Shown piece after piece: positions 1-6,073 of a stretch of 6,073 nucleotides of DNA. The position numbers were made by a program, and so were the translations under genes. Position 1 is the stretch's first letter; each line of letters begins with the position of its first letter. Under the pieces are notes generated by a model. The model ran no database searches and was not told the DNA's origin. It saw only the letters and a list, made by a program, of their open reading frames with translations. Origin of the DNA: Bacteroidales bacterium (GTDB taxonomy: Bacteria; Bacteroidota; Bacteroidia; Bacteroidales; DTU049); NCBI GenBank assembly GCA_018056215.1, contig JAGPGB010000072.1, positions 1 to 6,073 of the forward strand, in the 5' to 3' direction.

Positions 1-49
1 AATAAATAACTGCTAAATATTTTATAATTTTACAAATAAAATTCATAAA
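1..49 (+). promoter_or_regulatory. AT-rich leader upstream of the porV2-like gene; no firm promoter
   Basis: This short leader is almost entirely A and T and has stop codons in the visible frames, so I see no coding end in it. There is no Shine-Dalgarno sequence before the ATG at 50; the last bases are A-rich (ATTCATAAA), as is common for Bacteroidota starts. A TAATTTTA at 25-32 is one base off the Bacteroidota -7 element TAnnTTTG, but no TTTG -33 box sits at the right distance inside the window. The true promoter may lie further upstream, and the pair could also be the tail of a longer operon. Confidence 0.3.
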
Positions 50-1126
50 ATGCAAAAAATATTATTCTGCATTTTACTTTTGAATTCAATTATTTTATAC
101 TCTCAAGTGAGAAGTTATACAAATGAATTCCTTTATCTAGGAGTAGATGCTAGATCAATGGCTATGAGCAATGCTGTCGTCTCAAGCACCTATAATGTTA
201 ATGCAGGTTATTGGAATCCTGCACTTCTCGTATTTACTCCAAGCTATCCACAATTTAGTCTCATGCATGCAGAATATTTTGCTGGTATAGCAAATTATAA
301 TTCTTTTGCTATCAGTTTTCACCAAAAAGATAGTATAGCTTTTGGTTTTACCTATTTACGTTTTGCAGTAGATGATATACCCAATACTACTCAATTAATC
401 GACAATAATGGGCAAGTACATTATGATAAAATAACTTCTTTCACTGCAGCAGATAACGCATTTTTATTAAGCATTGGCAAAAAAATTAATCATAAAATGC
501 AAATCGGTGGTACAGTGAAAATCATTAGAAGGGTCATAGGTGATTTCGCTGGAGCATGGGGCTTTGGCCTAGATATCGGGGCTTCTTATATGAGCGATAG
601 ATGGAGAGCAGGCATAGTACTTAGAGATATCACATCTACACCAACTTTTTGGTCATTTTCACTCAATGACGCTATGAAAGAAGTCTTTACACTCACAGGC
701 AATGAAATTCCAAAAAATAGTTTAGAATTAGGCATTCCTCGGTTAGCTACTGGTATCAGTTATATTCAACCTTTATTAAATAATTTTTCTTTGCAACCTG
801 AGCTTGCTTTGATCTTTACTTTTGATGGACAGAGAAATACTTTAATAAATAATAAAATTTTTAGTATAGATCCTTCACTAGGGTTAGAAATAGCTTTTAA
901 ACAAATGATTTTCCTCAGAGCAGGAATAGGAAATTTTCAACAAGAAACCTTTCCTAATGGCAAAAAATGGACTATGCAACCTAATATCGGTATCGGTATT
1001 GCTATTAAAAATATATTACAACTAGATTATGCTTACACAGATATCGGTGATAATAGCATCGCATTATATTCTAACGTCATTTCTTTGATATATCATATTA
1101 AAAAACACAGTCAGGCTTCATTATGA
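50..1126 (+). CDS. porV2: PorV/PorQ-family outer-membrane beta-barrel protein, PorV2-like (putative type IX sorting system protein)
   Basis: Predicted outer-membrane beta-barrel of the PorV/PorQ family (FadL/OmpP1-like fold), complete at 358 residues, a normal family length. Residues 1-18 form a signal peptide (basic K3, hydrophobic core 4-16), with cleavage likely between S18 and Q19. The family N-terminal signature follows: NEFLYLGVDARSMAMSNA at 25-42, then YWNPALL at 54-60. Further blocks I associate with the PorV2 subgroup are AVDDIPNT (106-113), a Phe-Ala-Asp-rich strand near 131-139, KIIRR (157-161), GDFAGAWGFGLD (164-175) and LRDITSTPTFWSF (191-203). Alternating hydrophobic/polar strands run to about 350. 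In characterised T9SS, PorV binds the C-terminal domain of cargo and delivers it to the PorU sortase; here the next gene overlaps and encodes a PorU-like protease, so a shuttle role for that partner is inferred. The ATG at 50 is chosen because it directly begins the signal peptide. Odd: the chain ends in a polar KKHSQASL tail rather than an aromatic residue. A plain PorV, PorQ or other FadL-like porin is less likely given the neighbour. Confidence 0.88.
   Translation: MQKILFCILLLNSIILYSQVRSYTNEFLYLGVDARSMAMSNAVVSSTYNVNAGYWNPALLVFTPSYPQFSLMHAEYFAGIANYNSFAISFHQKDSIAFGFTYLRFAVDDIPNTTQLIDNNGQVHYDKITSFTAADNAFLLSIGKKINHKMQIGGTVKIIRRVIGDFAGAWGFGLDIGASYMSDRWRAGIVLRDITSTPTFWSFSLNDAMKEVFTLTGNEIPKNSLELGIPRLATGISYIQPLLNNFSLQPELALIFTFDGQRNTLINNKIFSIDPSLGLEIAFKQMIFLRAGIGNFQQETFPNGKKWTMQPNIGIGIAIKNILQLDYAYTDIGDNSIALYSNVISLIYHIKKHSQASL
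1123..1126 (+). other. ATGA start/stop overlap joining the two genes
   Basis: The second gene's ATG (1123-1125) overlaps the first gene's TGA (1124-1126). This is the classic arrangement for termination-reinitiation coupling, which would keep barrel and protease production linked. Only a weak AGG (1113-1115) lies upstream as a possible ribosome binding site, which favours coupling over independent initiation. The start is supported by the immediate signal peptide and by the absence of an alternative start nearby. Confidence 0.85.
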
Positions 1127-4100
1127 AAATTTTTAAGTTTTTTATATTATTATTACTTATCAATTGCTTTAATAATGTATTAGCTCAACCTTTTGGTAAT
1201 GAATGGATTAACTATCAGAGATATTATTATAAAATAAAAATTACTAATGAAGGCATATATAGGATTAATTATAATACTCTTATTTCTGCTGGCATACCTA
1301 TTAATACCATTGATCCCAGGCTAATGCAAATTTATCATAATGGTGAGGAACAATATATATACATTCATGGTGAAAATGATGGATCATTTGATAGTAACGA
1401 CTTTATAGAATTTTATGCTAAAGGTAATGATGGTAAAATAGATAAATATTTATATAAAAATCCCAATAATCAGGCAAATGACAATTACAGCTTGATTAAT
1501 GATACTGCTACGTATTTTCTCACTTGGAATACTTCACTTAATAATAAACGTCTTGCTCTTTATAAAAACACTAATTATTCATCATATCAAGCAGAATCAT
1601 ATATTTTTTATAATAATAGAATCGATTATACTAGTTATTACTATCCTGGTGCCATAGATGATGCTGGATTATCAGACTTCGATTATACTCAAGCAGAGGG
1701 TTGGTTCGATGCTACCATGAGTATTAATAGTTCTCAGCCAGGTGTACCACAGAATTATTCTAAACAAATTCAAACCATCCTCCCCTATAATTCTGGACCA
1801 CTATCAAGCATTAAAATAATGATTACTGGTCAATCTAATTATCTTGGTTATCCACATCATTTAAAAGTTAATTTCCTTTCTAATACTATTGATACCATAT
1901 TCACTGGCTACAAAAATATCCTTATTGAGAATAATTTCTCTACTTCTTCTCTTTCAAATAATTTGAATATTAATTTCACTCTACCGAGTGATCTCGGTGC
2001 TACTGTTGATAGAATAGCTATATCATATATTGATGTTTCATATCCTAGATTACCAAATTTTAATAATTCTTATGTTTTAAAATATAAACTAAAAGATAAT
2101 GGACAATTAGTGAGATACATACATTTCACTAATGTGGCTGGTAATAATAATGATACTCTAATAACATATGATATTATCAATAATAAAAGAATTTTTTCCA
2201 CAAAAAATAATAATATTGTAGATATATGCATTGCGATGAATGGTAATGATGCTGAATTATTTAGCTCTACAGAGAGCAAAATAAATATTATTTCTCAACT
2301 AATTCCTGTTAATGGCACAGGAAAATTTACAAACTTTCAAATGCTAGGACTCAATAGAGCTGATTATATTATTATCACTCATCCTAATTTAATTAATAGT
2401 GCAAATAATTATGCTAATTATAGAGCTATAACTGGCTATTCTCCTATTGTAGCAAATGTAGATGAGTTGTATGATCAATTCGCATATGGTATAGGAAAGC
2501 ACCCATTAGGTATTCGTAATTTCCTCAGATATGCATTGGCTAACGCAGATGTAGAAATAAAAGGTGTATTTTTGATAGGTAAACCATACAAGGCTGGTGA
2601 AGGGACTAACTATCGTAATAATGCAACTATTTATGCTCAAACATTAGTGCCATCTATGGGCAATCCACCATCAGATCAATTATTTCTATCAGGTATAATT
2701 GATACATTATATCAACCTGCAATACCTATTGGTCGATTAGCTGCTCGTACTTCTATTGATGTAGATGCTTATCTACAAAAAGTCATTGACTTCGAAAATG
2801 AAATGAAGCTGCCATATAATGCTAATCTACCAATGGACCAACAATGGAGAAAAAAAGTCTTACATTTTGCTGGTGGTTCAGACATAAATCAAATGAATCA
2901 ATTTTTAACTTATTTGAACCAATATAAAACAAAAATTGAGAATCCTTATTTTGGTGGCAACGTATGGACTTTTACAAAAAATACTAGCGACCCAATAACT
3001 CAAAGTTTAAGTGATAGCATTAGATTTCTAGTAGATCATGGAGTAATACTAATGACATTCTTCGGCCACGCTGCTGGTCAAGGTTTCGATATCAGCATAG
3101 ATGATCCTACTGCTTATAATAATTATAAACGCTATCCTTTTATTTTAGCCAATTCATGCTTTGTAGGTGATTTATTTCAAGTATCTGCTTCTGCTAGTGA
3201 ACAATTTGTTTTAATTCCTAATAAAGGAATGATTGGATTTTTAGGCACTAACACTGCTTCTTATGCTACTTATTTACATCTATTTAGTAATAAATTTATC
3301 AGTCATTTATCCTATGAATCATATGGTAAATCTATTGGTGAAATAATGAAAAACACTATTAGAGATATTCAAGCACCTAATGATTATTATAAAAAAGTTA
3401 TTTGCTATGATTTCATCCTACATTGTGATCCAGCTATCAGATTAGGAATTGATAGTTTACCCGATTATATGCTTAATAATCAAAGAGTTTTTACTCAACC
3501 AAATATTATAAGTAATGAAATAGATTCATTCAAATTATTTGTTGTTACACATAATTTAGGTAAAGCTATCAATGATTCTATTTTCTTAGAAATTATAAGA
3601 GATTTCCCTGATAATACAAGTGAAAATTATATAAAAAGAATAGCTGCACCCTACTATCAAGACACTATCATATTCACTATACCTACTAAAGCTATTAAAA
3701 GTATAGGCATGAATAAATTAAAAATTACGATAGATGCATATAATACTGCTATAGAAAATAATGAAAATAATAATACAATAGAATACATACTATGGATTAA
3801 TTCATATGATGCTGTACCTATCTATCCATACGAGTTTGCAGTAATTCCAGATACTTTTGTTACCTTAATAGCTTCTTCTGGCAATCCTTTTCCATCATTG
3901 AATAAATATATTTTCGAGATAGACACTACTATATATTTTAATAGTCCTTTTAAGGTACAAAGTCCTATTATAGAACAAGCTGGAGGTATCATACAATGGC
4001 AATTACCATTTGATATGTTACAATTGCCAGACAGCACAGTTTATTATTGGCGAGTGAAAACTATATCATCATCCTATTGGAGAAATAGCTCTTTTCAATT

Positions 4101-6073
4101 CATCAAAAATAGAAGAGGATGGGGACAAGCACATTTCTTTCAATTCGAAAATAACGATTACATTTACATGACTACACATAGGCCTACTAGAAGCTTTAAC
4201 TACATAAACACTATAGTAAATATATCAGCTAAAACTGGCTATTATCCATATATTCCTTGGTATGAGGAGTGGTATAGAATTAATAATGCACTAAAAGGAC
4301 AATGGTCATGCACAAATAATGGTGGTCATGGGATGAAATTTGCTGTTTTTGATACTATCTCTGTAAATCCTTGGCCTAATACTGACCCTGATAATGATGG
4401 TCTCGGCCCTTATGAAGCACTTAATTGCAGAGATTACATTTATTATGATTTTGATTTTTTCACTACTGATAGCATTTGGCAACAAAGAATGGTCAATTTC
4501 ATTAATGCTGTTCCAGATGGATACTACATTTTAGCTTTCAGTCATAGAAATCATAATGCTCAGAATTACCCAGAAAATCTTTATCAAGCTTTTGAGAGCT
4601 TTGGTTCTGCTATGATACGATCTATCCCCAATGATCATCCTTATATTATTTTTGGCAGAAAAGGATATCCTATAGGCACTGCTGATGAAACGGTAGGTTC
4701 AGATATTACTAGTATCATCACAGACTCATGGGATATAGCTACTAAATGGGAAGAGGGTTCTATGCTATCACCATTAATAGGTCCAGCCCAAGAGTGGAAT
4801 AGTATTCACTGGCGAGTACGTAGCTTTGAGAATGGTCCATTAATTGACACTGTGAGATTATTTGTATTAGGTGTGAGAGAAAATGGTACCATAGATACTT
4901 TAATTTCGAACGTTAGACCTATCGCAGATTCATTAGATATTTATAATCTAGATCAGCAGATTTCTGCAGATACTTATCCATATTTGAAATTACTTATGAA
5001 ATCTAAAGATGATGCACTGCATACAGCACCCCAACCTATACGTTGGCAAGTTTTATATACACCAGTTCCTGAAACTGCAATACTTGATTTCACTCAAAAT
5101 TATTCTTTTTATAAAGATACCTTGCAAGAGGGAGAAACTGGAAAATTAAAAATATCGACAAAAAATATAAGTTCACAAGATTTCCAAGATTCTCTATGGG
5201 TGAAATATTGGATTAAAACTAATACTAATGAAATATTAAATTTAGATTTGAGAAAAACTCGCCTCCACCCTGCTAATGATATTTTAACAGATAGTATAAA
5301 TTTTCAAACTATCGGACTAAATGGCATCAATCAATTATGGGTAGAGTTTAATCCTATTAATCCTCTCACAAATAATTATTTTGAATTAGAACAAACACAC
5401 ATTAATAATATTGCTAATATTCCTTTTTTTGTTAGCAAAGACAAAATAAATCCTTTATTAGACGTTACTTTTGATGGAGTGCACATCTTAAATGGTGATA
5501 TTGTAAGTGCAGAACCACATATTAAAATTACTGTAAGAGATGAAAATAAATTTCTCAAATTAGATGATACCAGTGCTATTACAGTTTTCTTAAAGCGACC
5601 TAATGCTACAGATTATGAAAGAATTTATTTTGTAGAATCTAATACATATAAATTACTATTCACTCCTGCTAATGATCCAAATACTAATGTTTGCTATATA
5701 GATTGGTATGCCAAATTTAATAAAGATGGAGTATATGAATTACGGGTACAAGCTAGAGATCGCAGTAATAATCTAAGTGGTATCAATGATTATACTATAA
5801 AATTCGAAATTATACAAAAACCAGCTATTACTTATCTAACAAATTGGCCTAACCCATTTAGCACTCAGACACATTTCGTATTTACTCTTACTGGCAGTAA
5901 GGTTCCCGAATATTTTACTATTCAAATAATGACAATTTCTGGTAAAATAGTAAAAGAAATCTCAAGAGAAGAATTAGGTCCTTTACATATTGGGAGAAAT
6001 ATAACAAGCTATACTTGGGATGGTAGAGATATGTATGGCAATTTACTAGCAAATGGTGTATATCTTTACCGTG
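1123..6073 (+). CDS. porU2: PorU2-like C25 cysteine peptidase, putative type IX secretion sortase (3' end cut by window)
   Basis: Large exported protein; 1650 codons are visible with no stop, and the C-terminal domain is nearly finished, so probably only a few dozen residues are missing. Order of parts: signal peptide 1-21 (cleavage VLA/QP); PorU-like N-terminal beta region from about 26 (NEWINY, GIYRI at 44-48) to about 412; C25 peptidase core 413-776 with PPSD (515-518), IGRL (536-539), His649 and Cys679; CARDB-like module about 795-886; FN3-like module about 895-990 with a YYWRV motif; GWGQAHFFQF (999-1008); ILEI/PANDER-like domain 1067-1191; a beta-rich segment to about 1318; a second CARDB/Ig-like stretch; a module with FDG...NGDIVS (about 1450-1461) and a DDT turn (1481-1483); and a FlgD-like C-terminal domain from about 1571. 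PorU sortases remove C-terminal sorting domains of T9SS cargo at the outer membrane and attach the cargo to surface lipopolysaccharide. The same activity is inferred here from the intact dyad, the architecture and the overlapping PorV2-like gene. True PorU is shorter and lacks the ILEI-like part, as far as I know. Substrates are unknown. Confidence 0.9.
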   Translation, partial: MKIFKFFILLLLINCFNNVLAQPFGNEWINYQRYYYKIKITNEGIYRINYNTLISAGIPINTIDPRLMQIYHNGEEQYIYIHGENDGSFDSNDFIEFYAKGNDGKIDKYLYKNPNNQANDNYSLINDTATYFLTWNTSLNNKRLALYKNTNYSSYQAESYIFYNNRIDYTSYYYPGAIDDAGLSDFDYTQAEGWFDATMSINSSQPGVPQNYSKQIQTILPYNSGPLSSIKIMITGQSNYLGYPHHLKVNFLSNTIDTIFTGYKNILIENNFSTSSLSNNLNINFTLPSDLGATVDRIAISYIDVSYPRLPNFNNSYVLKYKLKDNGQLVRYIHFTNVAGNNNDTLITYDIINNKRIFSTKNNNIVDICIAMNGNDAELFSSTESKINIISQLIPVNGTGKFTNFQMLGLNRADYIIITHPNLINSANNYANYRAITGYSPIVANVDELYDQFAYGIGKHPLGIRNFLRYALANADVEIKGVFLIGKPYKAGEGTNYRNNATIYAQTLVPSMGNPPSDQLFLSGIIDTLYQPAIPIGRLAARTSIDVDAYLQKVIDFENEMKLPYNANLPMDQQWRKKVLHFAGGSDINQMNQFLTYLNQYKTKIENPYFGGNVWTFTKNTSDPITQSLSDSIRFLVDHGVILMTFFGHAAGQGFDISIDDPTAYNNYKRYPFILANSCFVGDLFQVSASASEQFVLIPNKGMIGFLGTNTASYATYLHLFSNKFISHLSYESYGKSIGEIMKNTIRDIQAPNDYYKKVICYDFILHCDPAIRLGIDSLPDYMLNNQRVFTQPNIISNEIDSFKLFVVTHNLGKAINDSIFLEIIRDFPDNTSENYIKRIAAPYYQDTIIFTIPTKAIKSIGMNKLKITIDAYNTAIENNENNNTIEYILWINSYDAVPIYPYEFAVIPDTFVTLIASSGNPFPSLNKYIFEIDTTIYFNSPFKVQSPIIEQAGGIIQWQLPFDMLQLPDSTVYYWRVKTISSSYWRNSSFQFIKNRRGWGQAHFFQFENNDYIYMTTHRPTRSFNYINTIVNISAKTGYYPYIPWYEEWYRINNALKGQWSCTNNGGHGMKFAVFDTISVNPWPNTDPDNDGLGPYEALNCRDYIYYDFDFFTTDSIWQQRMVNFINAVPDGYYILAFSHRNHNAQNYPENLYQAFESFGSAMIRSIPNDHPYIIFGRKGYPIGTADETVGSDITSIITDSWDIATKWEEGSMLSPLIGPAQEWNSIHWRVRSFENGPLIDTVRLFVLGVRENGTIDTLISNVRPIADSLDIYNLDQQISADTYPYLKLLMKSKDDALHTAPQPIRWQVLYTPVPETAILDFTQNYSFYKDTLQEGETGKLKISTKNISSQDFQDSLWVKYWIKTNTNEILNLDLRKTRLHPANDILTDSINFQTIGLNGINQLWVEFNPINPLTNNYFELEQTHINNIANIPFFVSKDKINPLLDVTFDGVHILNGDIVSAEPHIKITVRDENKFLKLDDTSAITVFLKRPNATDYERIYFVESNTYKLLFTPANDPNTNVCYIDWYAKFNKDGVYELRVQARDRSNNLSGINDYTIKFEIIQKPAITYLTNWPNPFSTQTHFVFTLTGSKVPEYFTIQIMTISGKIVKEISREELGPLHIGRNITSYTWDGRDMYGNLLANGVYLYR
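2359..3450 (+). other. C25 (gingipain/PorU-like) peptidase core with His649-Cys679 dyad
   Basis: The caspase-like core begins at ADYIIITHP (413-421), the first buried strand, and continues through LGIRNFLRYAL-type helix residues. PPSD (515-518) and IGRL (536-539) follow, both typical of C25 peptidases. The catalytic His is in FFGHAAGQGF (His649, codon 3067-3069) and the catalytic Cys in ILANSCFVGD (Cys679, codon 3157-3159). Their spacing of 30 residues is close to the 33 of gingipain R (His211, Cys244). HCDPAIRLG (767-775) matches the 'GDP..RL' closing motif of the fold. Nothing essential looks missing, so the enzyme is probably active. Specificity cannot be read from the sequence. Confidence 0.9.
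4321..4695 (+). other. ILEI/PANDER-like (FAM3-type) domain within the sortase-like protein
   Basis: Residues 1067-1191 follow the ILEI/PANDER pattern in order: a glycine-led first strand (GGHGMKFAVFD), a FDFFTT strand, a helix ending in MVNFINAVPDGYYILAFS (1123-1140), a helix with LYQAFESFGSA (1153-1163), a DHPYIIFGRKG strand (1171-1181), and a small-residue-rich end with a Glu (GTADE, 1185-1189). In animal FAM3 proteins, POMGnT1 and related secreted proteins this fold binds ligands or glycans; its role in a sortase is unknown. Family assignment is from remembered motif pattern only; a profile search would settle it. Confidence 0.7.
5833..6073 (+). other. C-terminal FlgD-like / T9SS-type sorting domain (incomplete)
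   Basis: From about residue 1571 the chain shows the usual order of this domain: YLTNWPNPFS (1571-1580), a F-V-F-T-L strand (1585-1589), IQIMTISGKIVKEI, then YTWDGRDMYGNLLANGVYLYR (1630-1650, pattern WDGrD..G..laNGvYlYr). The window ends one base into the next codon, so the final strands are unseen. Such domains direct cargo through the T9SS; in PorU an equivalent domain is kept, not cleaved. A Trp replaces the Tyr more usual in the N-Y-P-N-P-F form. Confidence 0.8.

Noticed and set aside
23..28. TATAAT hexamer upstream of the first gene as a sigma70 -10 box
   Set aside because: Bacteroidota use a different -7/-33 promoter pattern, no -35 partner fits within the window, and such hexamers are expected by chance in sequence this AT-rich.
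1123..1188. Lipoprotein signal with Cys15 (LLLINC) in the sortase-like protein
   Set aside because: Asn at -1 does not fit a lipobox, and a good signal peptidase I site (VLA/Q) follows at residues 19-22.
2070..2279. Minus-strand open frame of 69 codons inside the large gene
   Set aside because: It lies fully antisense to a well-supported coding frame, has no family resemblance and no start context. AT-rich antisense Leu/Ile runs explain its look.
3822..4037. Minus-strand open frame of 71 codons, somewhat Cys-rich
   Set aside because: The cysteines come from reading Ala/Thr-type codons of the sense gene backwards, and the sense frame encodes a recognisable FN3-like module here.
5376..5558. 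Minus-strand open frame of 60 codons with a hydrophobic start resembling a signal peptide
   Set aside because: It is antisense to the conserved FDG...NGDIVS module; the hydrophobicity reflects AT-rich antisense codons and no independent support is seen.
50..6073. CRISPR array, tandem repeats, IS ends, tRNA or rRNA
   Set aside because: Essentially the whole window is occupied by two coding frames on the plus strand. Repeated short AT-rich words such as AATAAT are codon-level Asn runs, not structured repeats.
1123..6073. Possible frameshift or pseudogene in the large gene
   Set aside because: One frame from 1123 carries the signal peptide, His649, Cys679, the ILEI-like block and the C-terminal domain without any stop, so the gene looks intact up to the window edge.

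Overview
The window reads as a two-gene, single-strand segment from an AT-rich member of the Bacteroidota (GC roughly 30% by eye). The lineage call rests on four things. The genes encode type IX secretion system (T9SS)-type proteins, which are confined to this phylum. Both proteins have a signal peptide followed by a predicted mature N-terminal Gln. The first start codon has an A-rich leader and no Shine-Dalgarno sequence. The C-terminal domain at the right edge is of the WPNPF...WDGRD...NGVYLYR type.

Layout: bases 1-49 are a very AT-rich leader with no convincing promoter. Bases 50-1126 encode a complete 358-residue outer-membrane beta-barrel protein of the PorV/PorQ family, best matching the PorV2 subgroup. 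Overlapping its stop codon by an ATGA junction, a very long reading frame starts at 1123 and stays open to the right edge (1650 codons, no stop reached). It encodes a large exported multidomain protein with a C25 (gingipain/PorU-like) cysteine peptidase domain, best matching the PorU2 putative sortase group. No intergenic stretch over 300 bases exists, and I see no RNA gene, mobile element, CRISPR array or sizeable repeat.

How they fit together: in the characterised T9SS, PorV carries cargo on the outer membrane and hands it to the sortase PorU, which cuts off the C-terminal sorting domain and attaches the cargo to the surface. The overlapping pair here looks like a dedicated PorV2-PorU2 version of that shuttle-sortase couple, made together by translational coupling. 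This role is inferred by analogy.

The most interesting part is the architecture of the sortase-like protein. Downstream of an intact His/Cys C25 core it carries CARDB/FN3-like beta-sandwich modules. It then has a segment strongly resembling the ILEI/PANDER (FAM3-like) domain known from animal secreted proteins, with an acidic DxDxDG loop inserted. It ends in a FlgD-like/T9SS-type C-terminal domain, cut by the window edge. The pair belongs to a family already named in Bacteroidota, so it is not a wholly new system, but the function of PorU2/PorV2 and of its ILEI-like module is poorly understood.
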